Positions 42,537 through 53,092 of a stretch of DNA of 64,000 bases are shown in pieces. The translations under genes and the position numbers were made by a program. Numbering within the stretch: the stretch's first letter is position 1; the number at the start of each line of letters is the position of its first letter. The stretch is from NCBI GenBank assembly GCA_963734965.1, contig CAVTJK010000003.1, forward strand, positions 372,001 to 436,000, written 5' to 3'. The notes under the pieces were generated by a model that did no database searches, was not told the DNA's origin, and worked only from the letters and a program-made list of their open reading frames with translations. This DNA is from UBA4742 sp963734965. GTDB lineage: Bacteria > Actinomycetota > Acidimicrobiia > Acidimicrobiales > Acidimicrobilacustridaceae.

Positions 42537-43586
42537 TCAGCAGGCGCCCGGCGGAGGGGTGAAGGTGGTGGGGAAGATGCAGAACTGGGCGTAGAGCGTG
42601 AGCCGCACGATGTTCTCGGTGATGGCGATCGGATAGACGGAAGCGGACGAGCTCGAGTTGACTGACACCGCCCGCGGCGGCATGGGCTGCCCGAGGGGCC
42701 AGAAGGCCCCCGTCGCGGAGTCGACGAGCATGGGCTCGGCCTTGCCGTCGCCGTCGTAGTCGGCGGGTGCCGGAATGAAGTTGTCGCTGTTGTAGTTGCC
42801 GTCGAACACGATCGGGAAGTTGGCGAAGACGCCCGGGTGGCCTTGGACGTACCAGTTCACGCCGTCCAGATCGGCCACCGCCGTCTCGGCGTGGCCGACC
42901 TTGTCGTAGTCGGCCGGCACCGGGAGCAACGCCGCTTCGCTCCTGGGGGCGGGCGGGGTCAGGGCCACCTTCTTGCCCGTCTTGCTGGACAGGTAGTGGA
43001 AGCTGCCATCGGTGGGACGGAACACGGCGAGGTCCGTCTTGCCGTCTCCGTCGTAGTCGGCGGGCACGGGCACGTCGTAGGCCATGGTGCCGCCCGCCTT
43101 CGGCGGCTGACCGAGCTTGGTGGGCGAAGTCCGGCCCATGATCCACCAGGTGGCGTCGACCAGGTCGTAGTAGGCGGGGACGGTCTTGCCCGTGCCGTCG
43201 TAGTCGCCTGGCACCGGTACCAGGGTCGGCAACGTGAAGTTGGTCATCCCCGCTGGTGTGGCTGGCGGTCCCGCCGGCAGGCCGGCCGGGTCGTACACGA
43301 TGGGGCTCGTGAGCGCGCTCGAGATCCAGGTGGTGCCGCGAAGCACGGCCGGTTCCCACTTGCCGTCGCCGTTGTAGTCCCCCGGCACAGGGAGGTCCTC
43401 GGCCTGACCGGTGTAGATCGGTGTGGCCTGACCGGCGGAGTACCAGTTCCCCGACTGGAAGTTCTCATACACCATGTCGGCCCTGGCGTCGCCGGTGAAG
43501 TCGCCAGGAGTGGCCTGGCACGCCGCGGCGATCACGACCAGCACGACCGCGGCTGCGACGAGCCGGACGCGTCGAGAGGTGCTCAT
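42537..43586 (-). CDS. FG-GAP/VCBS-type repeat lipoprotein, paralog 1
   Basis: 349 aa. An N-terminal export signal ends VVIAAACQ, a probable lipobox. Six repeats of a calcium-loop-like unit follow: GDFTGDARADMVY, GDYNGDGKWEPAV, GDYDGTGKTVPAYY, ADYDGDGKTDLAVF, ADYDKVGHAETAV and ADYDGDGKAEPML. Each is paired with an aromatic strand such as TWWIMG or SFHYLSSKTG. This suggests a six-bladed beta-propeller. A conserved C-terminal segment (NIVRLTLYAQFC) ends in Cys. It is the last of four tandem paralogs and shares one base with its upstream neighbour. Function is unknown; surface binding or adhesion is typical for such propellers but unproven here. Confidence 0.82.
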   Translation of the reverse strand: MSTSRRVRLVAAAVVLVVIAAACQATPGDFTGDARADMVYENFQSGNWYSAGQATPIYTGQAEDLPVPGDYNGDGKWEPAVLRGTTWISSALTSPIVYDPAGLPAGPPATPAGMTNFTLPTLVPVPGDYDGTGKTVPAYYDLVDATWWIMGRTSPTKLGQPPKAGGTMAYDVPVPADYDGDGKTDLAVFRPTDGSFHYLSSKTGKKVALTPPAPRSEAALLPVPADYDKVGHAETAVADLDGVNWYVQGHPGVFANFPIVFDGNYNSDNFIPAPADYDGDGKAEPMLVDSATGAFWPLGQPMPPRAVSVNSSSSASVYPIAITENIVRLTLYAQFCIFPTTFTPPPGAC

Positions 43587-44608
43587 CAGCACCGACCGGG
43601 GAAGCTGGATGGCGACAGGAGGCACTGGGCGTACAGCGTCAGACGGACGATGTTCACGAGGACGGCGGTGGGGAACACCGCCGCCGAATCGGGTGGATTG
43701 TTGGTACCGGTCTGGGGCGGTCGGGGTTGACCGGCGTGCCACACCACACCGTTCTGAGTGTCGATCATCGCCGGCTCGGTCTTGTTGGCGCCGTCATAGG
43801 CCGCCGGGGCCGGGAGGTACTGATCCTCGGGGCTCGTGAACGGGAACGAGGCGAAGACGCCGGCGTCGCCGTCGACGTACCAGTTCTGGCCGTCGGTGAC
43901 CGCAGCTTGGGCGTGGCCGAGACCGTCGTAGGTGCCCGGAACCGGTAGGAGGATCCCGTAGACCGACGGCAGGGGCGGGGTGAGCACGACTTCGTGTCCG
44001 GTCTTGCTCGACAGGTAGTGGAAGCTGCCGTCGCTGGGGCGGAACACGGCGATGTCGGTATGGCCGTCACCGTCGTAGTCGGCCGGGACGGGCACGTCCC
44101 AGTCCAACTTGGCCCCAGCCGTCGGCGGGATGCCGAACTGGGTCGGGTTGGCGTGGCCCATGATCCACCAAGTGGCGTCGACCTGGTCGTAGTAGGCGGG
44201 GACGGTCTTGCCGGTGCCGTCGTAGTCGCCGGGCACAGGCAGCAGGGTCGGGGGCGCCGAGGCGTTGGCCCCGCCCGGTGTGGCGGGCGGACCGGCCGGC
44301 ATGTTGGGCGGGTCATAGACGACGGGGTCGGCGAGGGCACTCGAGATCCAGGTGGTGCCACGCAGCACGGCTGGCTCCCACTTGAGGTCGCCGTTGTAGT
44401 CGCCGGCCACGGCGAGCTCACCAGGTTGACCCGTGAACAGTGGCGTGGCCGTGCCCGAGGTGAACCAGTCCCCGGTTCCGTAGCTGACGTACACCGGATC
44501 GGCCATGCGGTCGCCGGTGAAGTCGCCCGGTGCCGCCTCGCACGCCGCCGCCACGACGACGAGGACAAGGGCGGCCGCGATGAGTCGTACCCGTCGGGAT
44601 CGGCTCAT
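43586..44608 (-). CDS. FG-GAP/VCBS-type repeat lipoprotein, paralog 2
   Basis: 340 aa with the same design as paralog 1: signal and AAACEAAPGDF, then GDYNGDLKWEPAVLRGTTW, GDYDGTGKTVPAYY, TWWIMGHANPTQFG, ADYDGDGHTDIAVFRPSDG and HYLSSKTGHE, and NIVRLTLYAQCLL near the end. The fifth and sixth loops are degenerate (GTYDGLGHAQ, AAYDGANKTE), so some have probably lost Ca2+ ligands. It overlaps paralog 3 by 4 bases (ATGA) and touches paralog 1 by 1 base, so the three are one operon. Confidence 0.82.
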   Translation of the reverse strand: MSRSRRVRLIAAALVLVVVAAACEAAPGDFTGDRMADPVYVSYGTGDWFTSGTATPLFTGQPGELAVAGDYNGDLKWEPAVLRGTTWISSALADPVVYDPPNMPAGPPATPGGANASAPPTLLPVPGDYDGTGKTVPAYYDQVDATWWIMGHANPTQFGIPPTAGAKLDWDVPVPADYDGDGHTDIAVFRPSDGSFHYLSSKTGHEVVLTPPLPSVYGILLPVPGTYDGLGHAQAAVTDGQNWYVDGDAGVFASFPFTSPEDQYLPAPAAYDGANKTEPAMIDTQNGVVWHAGQPRPPQTGTNNPPDSAAVFPTAVLVNIVRLTLYAQCLLSPSSFPGRC

Positions 44609-45681
44609 GTCGAACACGTGCCGGCCGGAGGTGTGAACGTGTTGTTCGGGTCGAAGCACAGCTGGTCGTAGAGCGTCAGTCGTACGAAGTTGACGATGAT
44701 GGCGTCGGGATATACCGGGGCGAAGTTCTGCTCGGCTCCGTTCCCACCGACGTGCGCAGGCTTGGCCTGACCGGACAGCCAGAAGGCGCCACTGTCGACA
44801 TCGATGAGCGCGGGTATGAACTGGCCACCGCCGTTGTACGGTGCCGGTGCCGGCATGAAGAGGTCGTCGGTGGACAGGACCGGGAACGTGGCGAAGGCGG
44901 TGGCGTGACCTTCGACGTACCAGTTCTGGCTGTTCAGGTCGGTGACCGCCGCCTGGGCGTGACCGACCTTGTCGTAGTCCCCCGGCACGGGCAGACGGGC
45001 GGCGATGTCGCCGTCGGTCGTCGGGGTCACCACGACCACATGGCCGGTCTTGCTCGAGATGTAGTGGAAGCTGCCGTCGGTCGGCCGGAAGACGGCGATG
45101 TCGGTGTGGCCGTCGCCGTCGTAGTCGGCCGGCACGGGCACGTCGTAGCCGAGCGTGCCGCCGTCGACGGGCGGGTTGCCGAACTGGGTGGGGTTGGCGT
45201 GGCCCATGATCCACCAGGTGGCGTCGACCTGGTCGTAGTAGGCGGGGACCGTCTTGCCCGTGCCGTCGTAGTCACCGGGAACAGGGAGCAGTGTGGGTGG
45301 AGGGTTGTGCGCCATCTCGGTCGGTACGCCGGGAGGGCCCGCCGGCATGTTGGCCGGGTTGTAGACGATGGGATCGGCCAGCGCGCTCGAGATCCAGGCG
45401 GTGCCGCGCAGTACCGCCGGCTCCCATTTGAGGTCGCCGTTGTAGTCGCCGGCCACGGCCAGGTCACCGGCTTGGCCCGTGAAGATCGGCGTGGTGTTGC
45501 CCGCCGTGAACCATTGACCCGTCACGAAGCTCGCCGACACGAGGTCGGCGTGGCCGTCGCCGGTGAAATCACCCGGTGCCGCCTCGCACGCCGCGGCCAC
45601 CACGAGCAAGACCAGGGCGCCGGCGACGAGCCGGAGCTTCCGCGCGCGTCCGGACCGAACTGCCACCGTGGTCCCGCTCAT
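44605..45681 (-). CDS. FG-GAP/VCBS-type repeat lipoprotein, paralog 3
   Basis: 358 aa from ATG 45681; GGAGG 9 bases upstream favours it over GTG 45687. The signal ends VVAAACEAAPGDF. Repeats GDGHADLV, GDYNGDLKWEPAV, GDYDGTGKTVPAYY, ADYDGDGHTDIAVF, GDYDKVGHAQAAV and APYNGGGQFIPAL follow, with blade strands TWWIMGHANPTQFG and SFHYISSKTGHV identical or nearly identical to paralog 2. The C-terminus has NFVRLTLYDQLC. It is the first gene of the three-gene operon, with the promoter in the 157-base gap to paralog 4. Confidence 0.82.
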   Translation of the reverse strand: MSGTTVAVRSGRARKLRLVAGALVLLVVAAACEAAPGDFTGDGHADLVSASFVTGQWFTAGNTTPIFTGQAGDLAVAGDYNGDLKWEPAVLRGTAWISSALADPIVYNPANMPAGPPGVPTEMAHNPPPTLLPVPGDYDGTGKTVPAYYDQVDATWWIMGHANPTQFGNPPVDGGTLGYDVPVPADYDGDGHTDIAVFRPTDGSFHYISSKTGHVVVVTPTTDGDIAARLPVPGDYDKVGHAQAAVTDLNSQNWYVEGHATAFATFPVLSTDDLFMPAPAPYNGGGQFIPALIDVDSGAFWLSGQAKPAHVGGNGAEQNFAPVYPDAIIVNFVRLTLYDQLCFDPNNTFTPPAGTCST

Positions 45682-45838
45682 GTCCACCCGCCTCCGGGGT
45701 TCCGGTCGATCGTGGATCGACGTCAGTTGTTCGTTGTCGGATCGAACCCCAGCTCGAGTCGGCCGCCAGAATACCGCATTTCGTGGTTAGGTCACCACGT
45801 CTGGTGGGGCGCTCGGTCTGGTCGAGAGCGCAGAGCCA

Positions 45839-46882
45839 CTAGCTGCACTGGGGCTGGAGCTCGCAGACGAATGACAGGATGTGCACGATGCTCTCGATGA
45901 GCCACGGGGCAACCTCGACGTCGGTGGCGGTCGACGGCAGGGTCGCCACGGTTCCTTGCCCGGCGACGTCCCACTGGGTGTCCGATCCCTTGTCGAAGAT
46001 GGCTGGATCGGTCTTGCCGTCGCCGTCGTAGTCGCCCTGGGTCGGCAACACGGTGGTGCTTCCTGGTCTCGGGGCGAAGGTGGCGATCGGGTCGGACCGG
46101 CCCGCGACGTACCAGGTGGCGAAATCGCTGGTCGCGACGGCCGCCTCGGCATGACCGACCCCGTCGTAGTCGCCGGGAACCGGCATGTCGCCGGGCTGGC
46201 CTTCCTGGATCACGACCTCGCGGCCGGACTTGCTCGACAAGTAGTGGAACGTGCTGTCAGTCGGCCGGTAGACGGCGATGTCGGTGTGGCCGTCGCCGTC
46301 ATAGTCGGCGGGCGACGGCATGTCGTACCCCTCGGTGCCACCGGAGGAGGGCGGGATCCCGAACTGGGTCGAGGTGGCGTGGCCCATGATCCACCACGTG
46401 GCGTCGACCTGGTCGTAGTACGCGGGCACAGTCTTGCCCGCTCCGTCGTAGTCACCGGGCACGGGGATCAGGGTCTGCGGGGCGATGTGATGGGGCCCAG
46501 GTGCCGCGGGCGTGCCCATCGGCATGCCCGCTGGCTGGTACACAACGGGTGTGGCCCAGGCGCTCGACATCCAGGTCGTTCCACTGACCTCGGCCGGCTC
46601 CCATTTGAGGTCGCCGTTGTAGTCGCCTGACGCAGGCTCAGGTGAAGGAACACCGAACGGGCCCACGGGCAGGGACGTGAAGACCGAGCCCGGAGCCAAG
46701 GGCGTCGTCTGCCCGACCTGAACCCAATCGTGTGAGGGGTAGCTCTGGTAGACGAGGTCGGCCTTGTGGTCGCCGGTGTAGTCGTTCGGCGTGGCCTCGC
46801 AGGCGGCGGCGATGAGCACCAGGCCGAGGGCGGCGGCCAGCAGTCGATGGCGGCGGCCCGGCCGCGTCCTTCCAGCGGTCAA
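45839..46882 (-). CDS. FG-GAP/VCBS-type repeat lipoprotein, paralog 4
   Basis: 347 aa from TTG 46882 (no ATG or GTG gives a complete signal peptide). The signal ends LIAAACEATPNDY. Repeats: GDHKADLVY, GDYNGDLKWEPAE, GDYDGAGKTVPAYY, ADYDGDGHTDIAVYRP, GDYDGVGHAEAAV and GDYDGDGKTDPAIFDKG, with TWWIMGHATSTQFG and TFHYLSSKSGRE blades. It is the most diverged of the four and its C-terminus (ESIVHILSFVCELQPQC) differs while keeping Cys pairs. It is set apart by 157 bases and probably has its own promoter, divergent from the MFS gene. Confidence 0.8.
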   Translation of the reverse strand: MTAGRTRPGRRHRLLAAALGLVLIAAACEATPNDYTGDHKADLVYQSYPSHDWVQVGQTTPLAPGSVFTSLPVGPFGVPSPEPASGDYNGDLKWEPAEVSGTTWMSSAWATPVVYQPAGMPMGTPAAPGPHHIAPQTLIPVPGDYDGAGKTVPAYYDQVDATWWIMGHATSTQFGIPPSSGGTEGYDMPSPADYDGDGHTDIAVYRPTDSTFHYLSSKSGREVVIQEGQPGDMPVPGDYDGVGHAEAAVATSDFATWYVAGRSDPIATFAPRPGSTTVLPTQGDYDGDGKTDPAIFDKGSDTQWDVAGQGTVATLPSTATDVEVAPWLIESIVHILSFVCELQPQCS

Positions 46883-47093
46883 CGTTGCTCGGTCTCCCTC
46901 TTCGATCCCAGCGCCTCGCCGTCGCTATCGGCCCGCTCGCCCCGCAGGTTGAGCAGCCCACGTCGCATCGGAATCGTGAGTCGGTTTCGATCGTTCGATG
47001 GGCTGCGTAGCGTAGCCAGGCTGTTGGTCGCGAAGCTGTCATCCGCACTGACGGATCGCTGACCCATGGCGACTGGCTCGAGAGGAGAGAAAC
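46883..47093. other. Divergent intergenic region
   Basis: 211 bases between the TTG of propeller paralog 4 (minus) and the GTG of the MFS gene (plus). GAGGAGAGAA precedes the MFS start. No distinct operator was recognised. Confidence 0.4.
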
Positions 47094-48554
47094 GTGACGA
47101 CGGGGGGCACTGGCGCGGCGCCGACGCACTGGCGCGATGACCTGCGCACCCGGATCTCGGCCAACCCTCGCTACCGGTGGATCGTCCTCGTGAGCGTGCT
47201 GCTGGGTCTGCTGAGCGTCAACTTCACCTTCACCATCTTCAACGTCGCCCTGGTCGACATCGCCAAGGACCTGAACACCAACCAGAACGCGCTCACGTGG
47301 GCCATCACCGGGCCTCTCCTGCTCGTCGGGGTGGCCGCCCCCACGGCTGGCAAGATCGGCGACCTGCGGGGGCATCGGCGGCTCTACTTGTTCGGCCTGT
47401 CGGGCGCGCTCCTGTGTTCGCTCCTGACGGCGTTGGCGCCGGGCGTCATCTTCCTCATCGCCGCGCGCCTCCTGTCGGGCGTCGAGGGGGCGTGCACCAC
47501 GGCCGCGTCGTGGTCGTTGCTGTTCCGGGTGTTCCCGCCGAAGGACCGGACCAAGGTGTTGGGGTGGTGGTCGCTGGTCGGCGCGGGCGGACCGGTCCTG
47601 GGTGTCGTGCTCGGCGGCCCGCTGATCCAGGCGTTCGGTTGGCGCTGGATCTTCGTCGTGCAGGCCCCGCTGATCGCGATCGCTCTGGTCGTCAACTCGG
47701 TCGTGCTGCACGAGACCGAGCGCAGCGAGGGTCAGCGCCTCGACGTGGCCGGCGCCGTGCTGCTGGCCCTGGGCGTCGGTGGTCTGCTCTTCGGACTCAA
47801 CAAGGGCACCGACTGGGGGTGGTCGAGCGCCGGCGTGCTGATCAGCTTCGCCCTGTGCCCGGTGGCTCTCGCCGCCTTCGTCATGGTCGAGCGCCAGGCA
47901 GCCGAGCCGCTCCTGCCGCTCGAATGGATGCGACGGCGCAACTTTGCGCTGCCGCTGTGCTCGAACTTCTTCGCCAACTTCGCCTACCTGGGTGGCTTCT
48001 TCATCACGCCGCTGCTGCTCGAACGCGGCTTCGGCTACACGGTCGCCCATGCCGGCTACCTCCAGATCGCGCGGCCGCTCACCTTCTCGATCGCCGCCCC
48101 CGTGGCCGGCTACCTCGCGGTGCGGACGGGCGAGCGCGCCGCCGCCGTGAGCGGCGTTGCCATCATCGTGTTGTCGATGATCCTGTTCGCCAGCCTGACC
48201 ACGCCGGGCAACGACCTGGTCATCGTCGTGGCGCTGGCCCTGTCCGGCATGGGCATGGGCGTGGCCGCACCGTCGCTGTCGGCCAGCGTGGCCAACGCGG
48301 TCGAGATCACGCGCATGGGCGCGGCCAGCGCGGCGATGCAGATGGCCGGCCAGGTCGGCCAGGTGGCGGGGATCCAGATCATGGAGACGGTCCAGGTCGC
48401 GCGCCAGCACTCGGCCGGCATCGTCGGTTCGTTCAGCTCGGCCTACGTGGTCGGCGCCGTAGCCGCCGGGCTGGGCGTGGTCGCCGCCGCCTTCATCCGC
48501 CGTTCGGTGCCCAGCGAGATCCCGTTCGTCCCCGTCGAACCCATGGTCGGCTGA
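47094..48554 (+). CDS. MFS transporter, DHA2 (14-TM) family
   Basis: 486 aa from GTG 47094, preceded by GAGGAGAG. Helix 1 VNFTFTIFNVALVDIAKDL, then ITGPLLLVGVAAPTAGKIGDLRGHRR (motif A-like), VGAGGPVLGVVLGGPLI (motif C of exporters), and alternating hydrophobic helices to residue ~465. It is probably a proton-driven exporter; substrate unknown. The frame is intact. It stands alone, and the mutase gene begins 55 bases downstream in the same direction. Confidence 0.88.
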   Translation: MTTGGTGAAPTHWRDDLRTRISANPRYRWIVLVSVLLGLLSVNFTFTIFNVALVDIAKDLNTNQNALTWAITGPLLLVGVAAPTAGKIGDLRGHRRLYLFGLSGALLCSLLTALAPGVIFLIAARLLSGVEGACTTAASWSLLFRVFPPKDRTKVLGWWSLVGAGGPVLGVVLGGPLIQAFGWRWIFVVQAPLIAIALVVNSVVLHETERSEGQRLDVAGAVLLALGVGGLLFGLNKGTDWGWSSAGVLISFALCPVALAAFVMVERQAAEPLLPLEWMRRRNFALPLCSNFFANFAYLGGFFITPLLLERGFGYTVAHAGYLQIARPLTFSIAAPVAGYLAVRTGERAAAVSGVAIIVLSMILFASLTTPGNDLVIVVALALSGMGMGVAAPSLSASVANAVEITRMGAASAAMQMAGQVGQVAGIQIMETVQVARQHSAGIVGSFSSAYVVGAVAAGLGVVAAAFIRRSVPSEIPFVPVEPMVG

Positions 48555-48609
48555 TCCGGCCCGACCGGCTGCGAACCCGCTCGGTCGCGGACTGGGAGAT
48601 ACTGGTCCG

Positions 48610-50259
<1,650 letters not shown>

Positions 50260-50337
50260 CGGTGCCCGCCGCCGCTGGCTGACGCCGATCTGGCCGCGCC
50301 AGTGCGCTGGCCGGTCGCCGCGTGCAAGTATGCGCGG

Positions 50338-51381
50338 ATGGCGACCATGCGGTGTCCGGAGTGCGGGCGCGACTATCGGCTCAGTGCCACCCGCTGTCGA
50401 ACCTGTGAGGTCGACCTGGTCGAGACCCTGGCCGGCGACAGCGCGCCGAGTGCGCTTGGTGAGCCCGTCGAGTCCGACGGGCCCGCGACCGCCGACGACG
50501 CAGCGTCGCTCGACGCGTCCGACGACGATCCTGATCACGTGACGGTCGCCGTCGCCGACGACCAGGATCCCGACGACGACCAGGATCCCGACGGCGACGG
50601 TCCCGACGACGACGAGGCCATGGCCGACACGGAGCAGGTGACCTACGAGCTGAACGAGTGGTCGGGTCAAGCCCGGGTGCTGCTCGAGCAGCTGTTGGCC
50701 GGGGCCGACATCCCGCGCGCATGGGCCGGCACGGACCTGGTGATCCGCGCCGTCGACGAGGAGCAGGTCGACGAGCTGGTCGACCAGGTGCGTGCCACCG
50801 ACGAACCCGTGCTCGACCCGGACGCCGAGAAGATCGTCTATGAGGTCAACGACTGGACGTCGGATCAGCTGGGCACGCTCACCGACGCCTTGGTCGAGCG
50901 GGGGATCAACTACGAGTTCGACATCGAGGGGGACCTCGTGGTGTTGGCGACCGACGAGGACGGAGTCGAAGCGCTGCTCGACGTGATCGAGTTCGGACCG
51001 GCCGACGACGCGGAGCCCAACGGTGCCGACGCGGGCGACGGCGACTCGGACGATGACGAGGCCGCCGATGAGGCCGGGGCGAGCGATGCCGTCGACCTCG
51101 ACGACGGCCTCGAGACGGCCGAGATCCTCTCGGACCTGTTCGTGGCGTGCGATCGGCTCCAGAAGCACGCCAGTGACCACCAGGGGGTGCTCGGGGCCGT
51201 GGCCGCCGCCAACCGACTCGAGGGCCGGGCCATCCCCTTCGGCTATGAGCCCGGTGTCTGGAGCGAGATCCAGGCCGACGCCGTGAGCCTGCGGGCCGAT
51301 CTCGAGAGCGACGAGCTCACCGACATCGAGCTGCAGCTGCGGGCCAAGGCCGTTCGGGAGCTGTTGCGCGACTACGTGTGA
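50338..51381 (+). CDS. Zinc-ribbon protein with acidic linkers and DUF2007-like repeats
   Basis: 347 aa from ATG 50338. An N-terminal zinc ribbon (CPECGRDYRLSATRCRTCEVDL) is visible as two CxxC pairs. An acidic low-complexity stretch (about 45-100) follows, then two similar ~75-residue modules: QVTYELNEWSGQARVLLEQL...IPRAWAGTDLVIRAVDEEQVD and KIVYEVNDWTSDQLGTLTDAL...INYEFDIEGDLVVLATDEDGVE. These resemble the DUF2007 putative signal-transducing fold. A helical C-terminal domain (EILSDLFVACDRLQKHAS, RAKAVRELLRDYV) completes it. No specific function is known. Confidence 0.75.
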   Translation: MATMRCPECGRDYRLSATRCRTCEVDLVETLAGDSAPSALGEPVESDGPATADDAASLDASDDDPDHVTVAVADDQDPDDDQDPDGDGPDDDEAMADTEQVTYELNEWSGQARVLLEQLLAGADIPRAWAGTDLVIRAVDEEQVDELVDQVRATDEPVLDPDAEKIVYEVNDWTSDQLGTLTDALVERGINYEFDIEGDLVVLATDEDGVEALLDVIEFGPADDAEPNGADAGDGDSDDDEAADEAGASDAVDLDDGLETAEILSDLFVACDRLQKHASDHQGVLGAVAAANRLEGRAIPFGYEPGVWSEIQADAVSLRADLESDELTDIELQLRAKAVRELLRDYV

Positions 51382-51432
51382 CCCGCACGACCCGACCCGT
51401 TGGACGGCGGGATCTCCGGTTAGCGTGAGCGG

Positions 51433-52158
51433 ATGGTCGTCGCCGAGCTGGAGGTCTACCACTCGCGCCCGATCGCGCCGACGCGGCGGGTGTCAGTGGG
51501 CAAGATGGTGCTCCCGACCGACCCTCCGCCCGGCTTCGGCGGCATCCTCCTCGGCGGCATCGTGGCCAACCACATCATGGGCATCGATCCGGATCTGGTC
51601 CCTGATCTGTTGCGCTTGACCACCGAGCTCGAAGAAGGACGACGGATACCCCAGCCCCGGCTGCGGTACCGGCTCCAGGAGGACAAGGTCGGCCTGCAGC
51701 CGAGTCGGCACCGGCTGATCGGCCACGGCGAGGCGCTGCGGTTCGAGTTCGACGACGCCAACGGCCTGCCCGCCCAACAGGTGCTCGGCGCGGTGTACGC
51801 CGCCGGTCGGCTCGATCCTTCGGTACGTCATTCGGTCATGAACGCGGTGCGGCGCGCCGTGCGGTGGGAGGGACCGATCGGTCCCGACCTGATCTCGGCG
51901 CTGGCCGGTGTGGGCCGGGGCCGCCCGCTGTCGGCGTACGCGTTCGAGAACCCGCGCTCGTGGGCCATGGAGGTGTTGGGGATCCACCGAGGTTTCGACG
52001 ACCAGGATGGCGAGCTCGAGAACGGCGCTCGGGCGACCGTCCAGCGACGATTCCGCGAGCAGTTGCGCTCGGCCCATCCCGATCATGGTGGGGACATCGA
52101 CGCCGCCGCCCAGCGGATCTCCGAGCTCACCGAGGCCCGCCGCATCCTGCTCGGCTGA
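51433..52158 (+). CDS. J-domain-containing protein
   Basis: 241 aa. The N-terminal part (MVVAELEVYHSRPIAPTRRV) is unrecognised. The C-terminal ~50 residues form a J-domain-like helix pair: RFREQLRSAHPDHGGD holds the HPD tripeptide, followed by AQRISELTEARRILLG. J domains stimulate Hsp70 ATPase, so it may be a DnaK co-chaperone with a specialised N-terminus. It ends one base into the start of the hydrolase gene (TGATG), so the two are coupled. Confidence 0.72.
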   Translation: MVVAELEVYHSRPIAPTRRVSVGKMVLPTDPPPGFGGILLGGIVANHIMGIDPDLVPDLLRLTTELEEGRRIPQPRLRYRLQEDKVGLQPSRHRLIGHGEALRFEFDDANGLPAQQVLGAVYAAGRLDPSVRHSVMNAVRRAVRWEGPIGPDLISALAGVGRGRPLSAYAFENPRSWAMEVLGIHRGFDDQDGELENGARATVQRRFREQLRSAHPDHGGDIDAAAQRISELTEARRILLG

Positions 52159-52766
52159 TGGCGACCCGAGCGCGCTCGCGGTCACGTGGCCCGGTGCCCG
52201 GGGCGCTCCTGCTGGCGCCCGGTGCCGGGGCCGACCGCACTCATCACACGCTCGTGGCGGTAACCGATGCCGCGGCGCCGCTGCCGAGTGCGCGCATCGA
52301 CTTCCCCTATCGGAAGGCCGGTCGGCGAGCGCCCGATCGCGCGCCGGTCGCCGTCGCCGCCCTGCGCGCCGACGCCGAGGCGCTGGTGGCCCACGCCGGG
52401 ATCGAGCCCGATCAGCTCGTGCTGGGCGGTCGCTCCTTCGGCGGCCGGATGGCATCGATGGCGGTGGCCGAAGGCCTGCCGGCGGCCGGGCTCGTGCTCC
52501 TGAGCTACCCGTTGCATCCGCCCGGCAAGCCCGATCGGATGCGCACCGAGCACTTCGCCGAGCTGTCCGTGCCGTGCCTGTTCGTGTCCGGGGACAAGGA
52601 CCCCTTCGGCCGTCCCGACGAGTTCGACGAGGCGGTAGGGGCCATCGCCGGTCCGGTCACCCAGGTTCGGCTGGCCGGCGGCCACGACCCCAAGAACCAG
52701 GACACCGCCATCGCCGCCGCCGTGGTCGACTGGTTGATCGGCCTCGGAGCCAAGCTGAAGGCCTGA
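52158..52766 (+). CDS. Alpha/beta-hydrolase family protein (KAT8NSL3/Tex30-like)
   Basis: 202 aa. GALLLAPGAGADRTHHT is the oxyanion-region loop. GGRSFGGRMASM is the nucleophile elbow (G-R-S-F-G, with Ser as nucleophile). PCLFVSGDKDPFG carries the acid Asp and LAGGHDPKN the catalytic His, so the triad is complete. The size fits small dienelactone-hydrolase-like proteins of unknown substrate. It shares a base with the J-domain gene. Confidence 0.8.
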   Translation: MATRARSRSRGPVPGALLLAPGAGADRTHHTLVAVTDAAAPLPSARIDFPYRKAGRRAPDRAPVAVAALRADAEALVAHAGIEPDQLVLGGRSFGGRMASMAVAEGLPAAGLVLLSYPLHPPGKPDRMRTEHFAELSVPCLFVSGDKDPFGRPDEFDEAVGAIAGPVTQVRLAGGHDPKNQDTAIAAAVVDWLIGLGAKLKA

Positions 52767-52788
52767 AATATGTTCCGGTGAGAGAGCG

Positions 52789-53010
52789 TCAGAGCGACGC
52801 GTAGAGCGCGTCGATCAGCACCGCGGCTCTCGGGTCCTGGCCGGGCTCACCGTTCCAGCCGGCGTTCTTGACGTAAGCGAAGCCGATCTGGGCGACCGGA
52901 TCGACGAAGCCGACGAAGCCGCTCGCGCCGGGGCAACCGAAGGCGCAGGCGGGCCGGGCATCGAGCCGCACAGCCCGGTCACCCCAACCGACTCCTCGCC
53001 ATGTGAGATC
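52789..53010 (-). pseudogene. Remnant of a beta-lactamase-family serine hydrolase (C-terminal end only)
   Basis: About 70 residues match only the end of class C beta-lactamase/esterase-type proteins: FGCPGASGFVGFVDPVAQIGF, then AYVKNAGW, then DPRAAVLIDALYASL. The catalytic SxxK and YxN parts are absent, and the L,D-transpeptidase gene ends only ~80 bases further on. An open frame reaches 53052 but has no family match upstream. Looks like the scar of a deletion. Alternative: a very small unrelated gene. Confidence 0.6.
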
Positions 53011-53092
53011 GGACTTGGCCCCGTGTTGTCGTGTTACCTGGGGTCGGCCCACTCGGCGTGAGCGGGATCGGCTGCCGGTGGCCCGAAGGCGG

